Shown: one piece after another, positions 54,577 through 64,000 of the stretch
Numbering within the stretch: the stretch's first letter is position 1
Layout: every line of letters begins with the position of its first letter
Assembly: GCA_018296165.2 (NCBI GenBank)
Contig: JACKQL020000019.1
Coordinates: 930,001 to 994,000, forward strand
DNA: 64,000 nt
Direction of reading: 5' to 3'
DNA from: Termitomyces sp. T153
Taxonomy: Eukaryota; Basidiomycota; Agaricomycetes; Agaricales; Lyophyllaceae
Notes under the pieces: generated by a model
Told to the model about the DNA's origin: nothing
The model's input: only the letters and a program-made list of their open reading frames with translations
Databases searched by the model: none
Translations under genes and position numbers: made by a program

Positions 54577-57072
54577 ATGTCTGTGTATAACCCCGCATAT
54601 AACCCCGCTGGCTACCTAACCAATGTCTATGGTTGACTGGTACTGGAAAACCTCTATGCCCCGTTCTACCCAGGCCCCCCCACAGATCAGTATGTCCCTC
54701 ATCACTGGACTCCTGACCCCAACTAGGCGTTCTATGCCCCCTCCATTAGCCAGGGAATACCTCTGGGCTGGCGCCACCCTCCTGTGTTCTCCACCGATGG
54801 CAACAATCCCCATATGTACCCCAGAGGATACTCCGCAGCACCCCCTAACCCTGCCTACCTTCCTCCCGCCCACTATTATGTGTACCCAGTCCCTGCTGCA
54901 GCTCCAACCCCTCCAGGGCCTATGGATAATTATTCCCCCCCTTGTATGCCATTCCCCACTCAAGCTCTTCCTTCTTCCAGGCAGCAAAGGGTCAAAGCCT
55001 AAGCCCAACAATGCGACAAAGTTCTCTGCTTTCTCTGCCTCTCTCTCGCGGAGTTTGCAAGATGCACCCACACCCTCCTCACCAACCTAGGTTACCCTAA
55101 CACCTCCGTGACTCCGGAAGTCTGGGCAGATTGACTCCTCGACTTCCACAAGCACTGTCTGCAAGGGAACCTCCTGGAGACTATGCAAGGCACTCTGGGC
55201 ATTGACAATACCTTATAGAATGAGCTCCATGCCTTGGTCAAAGAAATCCACACCAGCCCAAACCCCCACCCCTTCAAAGACCCTCTAGACCCCGCCCGCT
55301 CCTTCCATGTGCAATGCAAGGAGCCTATTAGAACACAAAGCAAAGCCCCACCTTCCATTTCCTGTCAGCAGGAAGAACTCAATATGGCCTCCAGCATCTT
55401 GAGGAACCTTAAGCCTATGGGGGGATTGTTCAACCAACCAGCTGCCCATACCTTGACCCTCTCCACTTGCTCCCAGGCCAACTCCGTCCCCAGCGCCTTC
55501 CAAACCTGGGACCAGCCCACTGTCTCTGAACCCTGTTCCCAACGGCCACCCCCACATGTTGACAATGACAACTGGACTCTCTTCTACATTGACGAGCCTG
55601 GTAACCCCACCAATGAGCATGCCCCATGCAACAGACCTCCACGAGACTGACCCCCCCACTTCGACCTCCATGTCTCTTGTGTCAATGCCCCTCTGTCCCA
55701 CCCCAATGCCTTGGTCCCCCTGTGACAGCTCACAGGTCCCAGGGTGCCCCAACCATCCTTCCTTGCCAACCATCCTCATCCTCCGCCCACTCCAATGCCT
55801 AACCCTCCTGCCAACGCCAATTATTTCAGACCCCCCACTCCCAGAGGACCTCCTCGATGGGCCCTGGGGCCCCCCCTGGGCAATGCGGGTCAACTCCCTG
55901 GTGGAGGGCCACCCAACAGTGGACCTCCTGGGGGATGGGGCTCGGCGATGGACAACTTCCCCCCCCAGCACAGAAACAGGAACAACTACTATTACTACTA
56001 CAATGTGGGACCCCCACTCCAAGCTCAAAATTTACAGGACAATACCCATGACGCACTGGCGTAAACTCGACATTCAGAAGCCCAAACCCTTCACTGGCCG
56101 TGACCTCCGGAAGTGGCAAATCTTTCTAACTCAGTGTCTGACTATGTTCCAAGCTAAGCCGATTACCTTCCAACTTGAGAGCTCATGAGTGGCCTTTGCC
56201 ATGTCATATTTACAGGGTATTGCCTTCAATCATTACACTGCACTACTCCAGTTTGACCCCAACAACCCTGTGCTCTCCAATTGGCTTGCTTTCACCCAGG
56301 AATTCTTGAGTAAGTTTGGCATCTTTGACACCATAGCAGAGGTGGAGGAAATCTCTTCAACCTCTGAATGCGTGACAACAAACACTTCACGACCTTTATT
56401 GTATGATTTGAATGGGAAGCCTACAAGACTGGCTGGAACTACAATGCTCTCTGATTCACCCTCCATCGTGCCCTGCCTCAACAAATCAAGGACGTCCTTT
56501 GCCTTGCACCCAAGCAAACCACCTACAATGGGTACAAGGCGCTCATTACCCAGGTCGACCAATATTACTGGGAAGATTGCAGCAAAAACACAGCACCCCG
56601 GACCCTCTGGAATGCCTCCAGTAACACCAACTGGCAGGCCGGAGCAACCAACGGCATTTGGTCCTCAATCCCTGCTAACACCACCAACCCTGTGCCCCAT
56701 TTTCCCCCAGGCTGAGAAACTACCAGCACCAATCAACCCCCAGGACAATGTCTGCCTGCCCAGCTCAATGCCGCTGACCTCCATGAAACTCCAGAACCCC
56801 TGGACACCAACCCCAATGACCACAACAACATTCTGGACCCTGCCAATGACCAAGAAGCCTTATGCATGAACAGGATTTGGGATAGCCTGTGGATCAATGT
56901 GCTGGAGAAAATGCAGGAGAAACGACAGAAGGAGGGCACATGCATCCTATGTGGTGAGCAGGGACACTTTATTCATAGTTGTCCTAAACAACAGGTGATG
57001 GGATGCGCCATGTGGATGATCAATGAAGAAGACTGTAACTACCAGTTTACGGAAGATGAGTCGGCGGTTTAG
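54577..57072 (+). pseudogene. E1 gag with CCHC zinc knuckle
   Basis: ATG at 54577 (MSVYNPAYNPAGYLTNVYG) begins a Pro/Tyr-rich leader, then 'LLDFHKHCLQGN' and an Asn/Pro/Gly-rich stretch ('RNRNNYYYYYNVGPP'). The capsid core is in frame +1 relative to the start: 'KPFTGRDLRKWQIFLTQC', 'VAFAMSYLQGIAFNHYTALL' and 'FGIFDTIAEVEE' (about 56062-56350). It returns to the first frame as 'MRDNKHFTTFIV', 'TGWNYNAL' and 'YNGYKALITQVDQYYWED'. It ends with 'CILCGEQGHFIHSC' (56943-56984) and TAG at 57070. Several stops and two compensating frame changes make it non-functional. Confidence 0.8.
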
Positions 57073-60000
57073 GTCTTGAAGATGCACTAGACCGTAGACC
57101 AAACCCCGACGTCTTCTCCACCCCAGCCACACTCCTCTGCACAATGATACTCGCCCCGGATAGCCCCCCAGTACACCTCCCCTCCCACTCATCCACCAAA
57201 CTCCTCCTCCGCACCACTCTTCCCTTCACTGACAACCCTGTCCCCACACTAGTCGACAGCAGCGCCACCAACAACTTCATCAATGAATCCCTGGTGGCGC
57301 TTGCTCCCCACTCCCTCTGACACCTCCCTGCCCCAATCCCCCTCAAACTTTTTGACGGAGACCCTACCCCAGTGGGAGACATCACACACTGCCTGGAAAT
57401 GACCATGACCTTTGCTAATGGACAACAGCAAGAACTCCAACTACTTATCACAAAATTACACCCCTCCGCCCCCATCATCTTAGGATTCTCATAGCTCCAT
57501 TCCACCAACCCCTGCGTCGACTGGCCCAGCCTCACCCTCTGCCTCAACCAGGACAATCCCACCACCTCTGGGCTGGTACCTTTTGATGTCTCACCCTCCT
57601 CTGAGAACTCCAAGACCACAATTGACTACCCCTGGACTCCTCCGCAGCTCCGCTCTAGATCTGCACAGTCATTCATCATCAATGTCTGACTTGATGACTC
57701 GTCCAAGGTATTCCCCGCCCTTGTTGACAGCGGCACCTCCGGCACCTTTGTCAGTAATCAGCTTGGCCTTCAGTGCAATGACCTTAACAAACCCCTTGAG
57801 CTCCAACTCTTCAATGGAAACCCCGCCATGACAAGGATCACTCAATACCACAACAACACCCTCACCCTCAACAATGACCTGCAGTTTCAGGCCTGGCTCC
57901 TCGTCACCCAATTACCTCTGCCGACTCCAATTGTGCTTGGACTCCCGTGGCTGCAAGACGTCAACCCCAACATCAACTGGAAGAACCTCACCATGCGATT
58001 CCCTGGCCCTGAAGCGAGTTTAGCAGCTGCCATCCCCCTCCGCCTCCAGTCTATTCTGGACTCTGACATCTCCCACCCTGGCACCAGCACCTCCGGAGCG
58101 ACCCAGAGTCCCTCGACCTCCAATGACAACCCCAACAAAGAAGGAGACGCCACTCTGCCTTGGTCACTCTCAATCACATTATGACGGCTGCCTCCCAACA
58201 TACCCCGGAATTGATACAAAGGCCCGCAGTACCCCAACCAGCAACGCTTGAGGTCCCCGACCAACTCTGCCACCACTCTGGACTCATTCACTACCACTCT
58301 GACATCCAACTCCGTCAACTCCGGAAACCTTGACATTAAAATCATTGGCGCCGTCCCCTTTGCACACCTTCTACAAGATGGCACCCCCACCTTTCAGTTA
58401 CAAATGACACCAGCCCTACCCGAGGAGCACCTCTGCACAGGGACCACCACACCAGATAGCAAGACAGAGGAACAAATCCTATCCGAAGTAGTTTCCCCGG
58501 AGTATTATGAGTTTGCTGATGTGTTCTCGGAAGGGAGTGCCAAAGAACTTCCCCTGCACTGCTCCTATGACCACAAGATTGACCTCAAAGAAGGCACCTC
58601 ACCCCTGTTTGGCAAGATCTACAGCATGTCCAAGATCGAGCTCCAAGCCTTGAAGGAATACCTTGACAACATGCTTGGCAAGGGCTTCATATGCCCATTG
58701 ATCTCTGCCGCTGGCGCTCCAGTTCTGTTTGCCAAGAAGAAGGATGGGTCACTCCAACTCTGTGTGGATTATTGGGGACTCAACAAAGTCACCAAAAAGA
58801 ACCGGTATCCTCTCCCCTTGATTGGAGACCTCATTGATCGTCTCTGCAGTGCCAAGATTTATACAAAGATAAACCTCCACTCTGGCTACAACAACATCCA
58901 GATCACTCCAGGACATGAATGAAAGACCACCTTTCGCACCTGCTATGGCCTCTTTGAGTACCTCGTAATGCCCTTCAGAATGACTAACTCCCCTGCCACT
59001 TTCCAGTACTTCATGAATGACATCTTCCATGACATGAATGACATTTTCGTTATTGTATACCTGGACAACATCCTGATCTACTCAAATTTGCCGACAGAGC
59101 ATCTGGAGCATGTCCGCTGCATTTTAGAATGACTCTGAGAGTACCACCTTCATGCCAAACCTGAGAAATGCTCCTTCCACATGACGGAGGTTGAATATCT
59201 TGGAGTCGTTGTCACCCCTGACAGTGTGCGCATGGACCCCACCAAGGTCGACGCAGTACTCAACTGGCCCCCGCTGCAGAACGTCAAGGAGGTACAATCA
59301 TTCCTGGGGTTTGCTAACTTTTATCACCATTTCATTGACAACTACTCCGGGATCACCAAACCCCTCAACTGACTCACGCGGAAGGACACCCCTTGGGATT
59401 GGGACAGCAAGTGCCAGAGCGTATTCCTCCTCCTGAAGAGGGCCTTCACCTCCACTCTGGTCCTCTGCCATTTTGACCCCTCCCTGCCGATTGTGCTTGA
59501 GTGCAATGCCTCTGACTATGCTATCGCCGGGATACTCTCCCAGTCAGACTTGGGGGGCAAAGATCTCTGTCCTGTCACCTTCTACACCCAATCAATGATC
59601 CCAGCAGAACTCAACTACAACATCTATGACAAAGAACTCCTCACAATTATCAAAGCCTTCTATCAGTGGCAGGCCTACCTCGAGGGGTCCCCGCACTGCA
59701 TCCAAGTATACTCTGACCACAACAACCTGCAATACTTCATGACCACAAAACAGCTCAGCTGCTGCCAAGCCCAATGGTCCGAAACCCTCTTGGAGTACAA
59801 CTTCACCATCCACTACCACCCTGGGTGACTCAGCACGAAGCCCAACACCCTCACTCGAAGATCCAATGTGTACCTGAAGAAGTCATTTGAAGCCAAATGG
59901 AATGCATTCAACCATTGAGTGGTAATCCCCCCCGAACATCTACATGCCATACTGATTTTAAATGAAGAAGGAATCCTCCAACAAATCAGAAATTCACCCC

Positions 60001-61427
60001 TGGACTCCTTCTTCACCCAGCACGACCCCCACAACAACCCCGATGAGTTGAGCACCAGAAACCCCTTTTCGCTGTCTCCAGACCACTGCCTCCTGCTCCG
60101 GAGTGGACAAATTTATGCTCCGGACCACAAGTCCATCTGCCTTGACATACTCCAGCAGCACCACGACCATAAGCTCCAGGTGCACCCAGAAATGCGTAAG
60201 ACTCTTCAACTCATCTCCTGGACTTACTTTTGGCCAGGAATGAAGAAGGACATCATGCAATACGTAAGGGCCTGCAAACCTTGCCTCCAGGCCAAGGTAC
60301 CCTGTCACTGCCCCCATGGATTATTGAAACCCCTCCCTGTCAGCTGCCACTCCTGGTCCTCCCTATTGATGGATCATATCATCGAACTCCCCGATTCTGA
60401 AGGTTTCAATGCAATCCTCATTGTCGTTTGCTGCCTCACCAAGCAAGCCCTCTTCATCCCCTGCCATACCACCAACAATGCTCCGGAGTTTGCCAAACTA
60501 TTTCTCAAATACGTATTCTCCAAGCACGGACTCCCAGATGACATTGTCTCTGACTGCGGACCCCTGTTTGTATCCCACTTTTGGCAATTGCTATGCAGGG
60601 CACTCGAGATCAAAACCAGCCTCTCCACTGCCTATCACCCAGAGACTGACGGACAAACAGAATGAGTGAACCAGATGCTGGAGCAGTATCTCCGCCTATA
60701 CATTAACTATTTACAGAATGACTGGCATGCAGAACTCCCCCTTGCTGAATTCACCTACAACAACATGCCCCACTCCGCCACCGGAGTCTCCTCCTTCTAC
60801 GCCAACAAAGGCTACAACCCCCGACTCACTCTGTCCCTGAAGGACATCCCCTCCCACACCACCCACAAAGTTGCCGAGGACCTCCAATCCCTTCACCAAT
60901 TTCTCTGGGACAAGATCAACACCGCCAATCAAGCCTACTCCAAACATGCCAATGCCTGATGTGACCCCACCCCCGACTGGCCACCCAGCACCTTGGTTTG
61001 GCTTGATTGATGCAACCTCAAGACCCAGAGGCCCTCCATCAAATTAGACCACAAACACCTCAGTCCTTTCAAAGTCCTCTGGAAGGTCTCCACACACACC
61101 TATAAACTCGACCTACCTCCGGGCTTGAAAGGCCTCCACCCCATGTTCCATGTTTGACTCCTTGAAAAACATGCCCTGGACCCCTTCCCTGGCCAGCGCC
61201 CCAGCCAACCACTCCCTGTTGAGGTCAAGGATGAGTACCGCTACAAGGTCGACCAGATCCTTGACTCCCGCTTGGTCTGTGGACAACCCCAGTACTTAGT
61301 CTGCTGGAAGGGCTATGGACCTGAGGACGACACATGGAAGCCCCAAAAAAACCTCGACAGAGCCCCCAACAAACTCCAGGACTTCCATCGACAACACCCC
61401 ACCAAGCCCCAGGACACCCAGGACTAG
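57060..61427 (+). pseudogene. E1 pol: two retropepsin-like domains, RT, RNase H, integrase, chromodomain
   Basis: One reading frame, opening 12 nt before the gag stop (a -1 shift), runs 1,455 codons without an indel. About fifteen nonsense codons break it, all TGA except one TAG. Domains: protease 1 (VDSS at 57252, 'APIILGFS'), protease 2 (VDSG at 57723, 'PIVLGLPWLQDVNPNINW'), RT ('[20 protein letters not shown]', 'IVYLDNILIYSN', YLDN at 59058-59069), RNase H ('LECNASDYAIAGIL', 'YDKELLTII', 'YSDHNNLQYF'), integrase (HHCC finger to 'CKPCLQAKVPCHC'; catalytic 'LLMDHIIEL', 'DIVSDCGPLF', 'ETDGQTE') and chromodomain ('[12 protein letters not shown]', '[15 protein letters not shown]'). Restoring TGA to CGA or TGG would give a normal pol, so inactivation is recent and CpG-driven (inference). 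Confidence 0.88.
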
Positions 61428-61504
61428 CAAGTGCAGATGGCATCAGTGGGCGTAACCCCCACCTCTAAATTTATCAGGGATTCAACTCCCACGAGTACCC
61501 TCCC
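61428..61504 (+). other. E1 3' untranslated sequence up to the inverted LTR
   Basis: Seventy-seven bases follow the pol stop and end 'GAGTACCCTCCC' at the inverted LTR. No plus-strand purine tract is seen, consistent with the E1 3' end being displaced or lost. Confidence 0.5.
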
Positions 61505-62658
61505 TGTCAGGTTCCGCTGACCATGGGGGTTCAGCTACACTGGGCAAGTCCTTACTAGGGGGACGTGATTCCCTGCACTGACAACTGGGCACTCAGAGGT
61601 ATTCCAAACACTGGGGACTTGTGAGGATAGCCAGGGGAAATTAATCCGAGCAAGTCCAGGGAGGTCTGGAGGAGTAGAGGATGAGTTGCGGGGAAGGGGG
61701 ACGGGCTTAGTGGGGTTCAGGCATAAGTCCATGTGTGAGTATTGCGGGTGCGGAGGAGGCGGAGGCTATGCGGATGACAGGAGCAGAGCCAGAGTTCTGA
61801 TGGGGGATCAACAGGGGATTGATGGGGTTTGGAGCCGAGTGTATAGCAGGGTCCAGGGTTGGTAATGAGTGTCGGAGGTTTGTAATTGTAACTGCGGAGT
61901 TCATGAGGATGTTATGGTTGAGAGGACTTGAACACAATAGACAGAATCAAACGGGACAAGACGGAGTTGAACAAAATGAGATGAGGACGAGATGAGAACG
62001 AGAATAGATTCAGGCAGAGACACAGAATGATAACAAAAAGATAATGGAACAGAGATGAGATAAGATTGGGAGACTGAGAATAAGGCAAAATGAGACATGG
62101 GACACAAAACAGGAGAAGAAACAATCAGGAACACATCAGGAAAGGCCGGTACGTAGGTAAGTAGATAATCTCAAGACTAGAGTATGAGGAGCTACTCTAT
62201 GTCTTATATACTGACTACTGAAGAGCTTCGGGGATGTTGGCTGTGGTGGCGGGGCTTGGCAGAGCTCGGCGGAGTCGATGGGTGTCAGTTACGACCAGAG
62301 GGTGGGCTGTGTTGATATGTTGATGGGATCAATTGTGACGCGGTCTGTTCTGAGGTTGTTGTGATACCCCAGGGTAAGTTGGGGGAGCCAGGGTGTTGAG
62401 TTGATGACGTGTAATGGGGTCAGGCATGGCGGGGGAGTGGTCCCAGGGGCTCAGGAAGTCCAAGGGAAGCACCAACAGCTGCGGGGAAGATGTCGGAGTT
62501 GGCCAGGGGGCCGTTGGAGTTAGCCAAGAATGTGTCAGAGTTAGCCAGAGTAGGCGCGGAGTGCTGGGGAAGTTTGACAAAGCGTTGGGGGGGGGGGGTT
62601 CCGGGGGAACGGGAGTTTGTTGGACAGTGTACGGGGCTTCAGGGAACAGGTCATGACA
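61505..62658 (-). repeat. Gyp-D LTR in inverted orientation
   Basis: The plus strand starts TGTCAGGTTCCGCTGACC and ends 'CAGGTCATGACA', the reverse complement of the Gyp-D LTR (1,154 bp, the longest copy). Read on the minus strand it has the family TATA box 'AGTATATAAGACATAG'. Flanking pentamers CTCCC (61500-61504) and CCCCC (62659-62663) differ by one base, so it may be a solo LTR. Alternatively it is the 3' LTR of a minus-strand element whose interior lies to the right, preceded there by a purine tract 'GTAGGGGG'. Confidence 0.85.
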
Positions 62659-62967
62659 CCCCCTACGTGTTTTCACTTACTTTGCCCCTCACTCATTCTG
62701 AAACCTTCTCATGCTCAGCAGAAGTACAAGAAGTCCAATATTTACAAAAGCTATAAGGAATAAATACAGAAATAGGGGAGCGTGGGGGAATGAGAAACCA
62801 GAGTCCAGAAAGCCCCTACTCCCCCTCCCCCTCCGACTCCACCTCTGCTATCCTCCCCACCAGATCCACCTCCAGCTGCGCTACTACCATTGCCAGAACT
62901 TTGGGATGCCCCAGGAGCAGCTCCGCCATGTCCATCACCACCTCCTACCATGCTCCGAGGTCTGCCG
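62659..62967. other. Stretch between inverted LTR and the Cys-motif gene
   Basis: A Gly-rich minus frame (62751-62978) covers part of it but has no recognisable motif. It may be 3' untranslated sequence of the minus-strand gene, ending at the purine tract near 62659-62668. Confidence 0.35.
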
Positions 62968-63950
62968 TCACCCTCCACTGATGTCCTGCCAGCAGACGCC
63001 CCATCTGCATGACCCCTGCCTCAACTCTGGTGGGAGATCCCCAGGCATTCTTGCCAACCTGTTGTGGATGGACTCCAGTGCCGCCGACGCTCTGTCAAGG
63101 AGGATGCGGTGCTCCCTGGCCCAGTCTGCAAAATCAAATACCAGCTCATAGTAAACGGGAGATGAAGGGAGCACTTACGGAGCACTCCCCGCTGCCCAGA
63201 GGCCACCTCATTGGCAAGCCACTCTTCCCGCCACCATGCCCTCTCCACCACCGCTTGGGTCACCTCTGCACTGGACCCCCGCTAAGTCCCCCATGCCCCT
63301 GACCCCTCCGATTGTTGCCCTGCAACCTCTGCCCATGCCTTTAATGGCTCTATATGCGCTCTCAGCTCTTGAAGCTGCAACAGTTGCTCTGTGGTGGTCC
63401 CCATGGCAATGTCCTTATCTCTACATGCCAAGTCCCATTCCCTCTGAGCCCCATCCAGTTTTCTCCAAAGCCTGTCCCTCTCCTCCCCCACCCTATGAAC
63501 TTCCTGCCTGCGTATGGCCAACAACCTTTCCAACTCCTCCACCGGCCCAACTTTCATTGGGGGACACCCCACGCCAACTCCTCCCTCTACCCTGGAACTC
63601 CTCCCTGAGACCCTACCCCTCTGACCCTCCTCCAACTGCGTGGCAACCCACTCACAGTCCCACCCCTGCTCTGTCACAATGCAAGCGGCATGCCAACTCA
63701 GAGTGACAGAGCACTTCTTGTGCTGCAAGCGACATGGGAGATACACTGACATGTCCCGCCACACTCCCGGCACGGGCTCCTCAAACTTGCACTGTTCACC
63801 CTGCTGGGTACAGGACATGCACTAGAGACATGGGTTAGCTTGATAAGGAAGGGACATGCCAATGACACACCAGGGCCATTGCCTGACACCACTCTAACAT
63901 CAGGGGACCTCTTGCTCACCCTGCAGCCTCTGCAAAGTACTCTGGTGTCA
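62968..63950 (-). CDS. Cys-motif / coiled-coil protein, spliced, incomplete at the window edge
   Basis: Minus-strand exons about 63327-63834, 63179-63281 and 62968-63125 join in frame across introns of 45 and 53 nt (the latter with a clear GTAAGT donor and TTTGCAG acceptor). A further intron probably lies at about 63835-63915, with more exons to the right. The N-terminal part shown has 'CMSCTQQGEQCKFEE' and 'CRLQHKKCS', a pair of CX2C/CX4C-like motifs that could bind zinc. A Glu/Arg-rich helical segment ('VEELERLLAIRRQEVHRVGE', then 'RLWRKLDGAQREWDL') follows, and later 'HRILLDRASAALESIHNRLA' ends near a stop at 62968. I have the impression of a repetitive family met beside mushroom retroelements, but cannot name it. 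It might be cargo of a minus-strand Gyp-D-like element or an independent gene. CpG content is high and no stops occur. Confidence 0.55.
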
Positions 63951-64000
63951 TGTCCACCTGCGTGACTCTTGACCCTGTAGGGATGGGGTGGACCACCCTT

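Larger units (their letters stand above)
53591..64000 (+). mobile_element. E1: younger Gyp-D element, continues past the window
   Basis: 5' LTR (53591-54544), gag (54577-57072) and pol (57060-61427) are present in order, with two protease-like domains, RT, RNase H, integrase and chromodomain. It interrupts the RNase H-integrase linker of E2, at a point where E1 itself has 'TQHDPHNNPDEL' uninterrupted. The 3' LTR in plus orientation is not in the window. Instead an inverted Gyp-D LTR and another gene follow at 61505, so E1 is either interrupted there or truncated. CpG is still frequent, unlike in E2, Gyp-A and Gyp-B. Confidence 0.8.

Overview
The window looks like nuclear DNA of a mushroom-forming basidiomycete (Agaricomycete type). 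The host genes have many introns of about 45-90 nt with GT...AG ends, and most of the rest is LTR retrotransposon. No species is claimed.

Layout. 1-4.6 kb: old repeat debris, with one solo LTR (390-830), a degenerate tandem array, a cluster of tRNA-derived SINE-like units and the 3' end of a Ty1/copia pol. 4.6-13.5 kb: a Ty3/gypsy element (here Gyp-B, 4593-13063, target duplication CCATC) sits in the 3' untranslated part of that copia element, whose 3' LTR is 13160-13513. Inside Gyp-B lies an LTR-less, opposite-strand internal segment of another chromovirus (Gyp-A). 13.5-16.5 kb: a gag remnant and repeats. 17.5-27.1 kb: host genes, namely a three-finger C2H2 protein, a Ser/Pro-rich protein, a locus joining the front half of succinate dehydrogenase subunit B to a mitochondrial [2Fe-2S] ferredoxin (YAH1 type), and an eight-exon short-chain dehydrogenase. 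27.1-33.7 kb: repeats, a short LTR element with one open frame (29685-31565, GGAAG) and a 1,050-bp solo LTR (CATAA). 36.2-38.4 kb: a four-exon Ser/Pro-rich host gene. 39.6-40.7 kb: a minisatellite and a PIF1/Helitron helicase remnant.

41.3-64 kb is a stack of nested gypsy elements. An old Gyp-D copy (E2) is split by a solo LTR, by two oppositely oriented broken Gyp-B copies (43949-51670) and by a younger Gyp-D copy (E1, from 53591 to beyond the window). E1 is itself interrupted by an inverted Gyp-D LTR at 61505-62658, next to a spliced Cys-motif/coiled-coil gene on the minus strand.

The transposon copies are strongly CpG-depleted except E1, and their decay looks like CpG transitions: most stops in E1 pol are TGA, and the reverse-transcriptase YLDD box has become YLNN or YLDN in all but one copy. 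None of the gag-pol elements appears able to encode a full working protein set. The most notable observations are the SDHB-ferredoxin chimera, the two retropepsin-like domains in Gyp-D, the small LTR element with an open frame of unknown function, and the multi-level nesting that can be ordered by target-site duplications.
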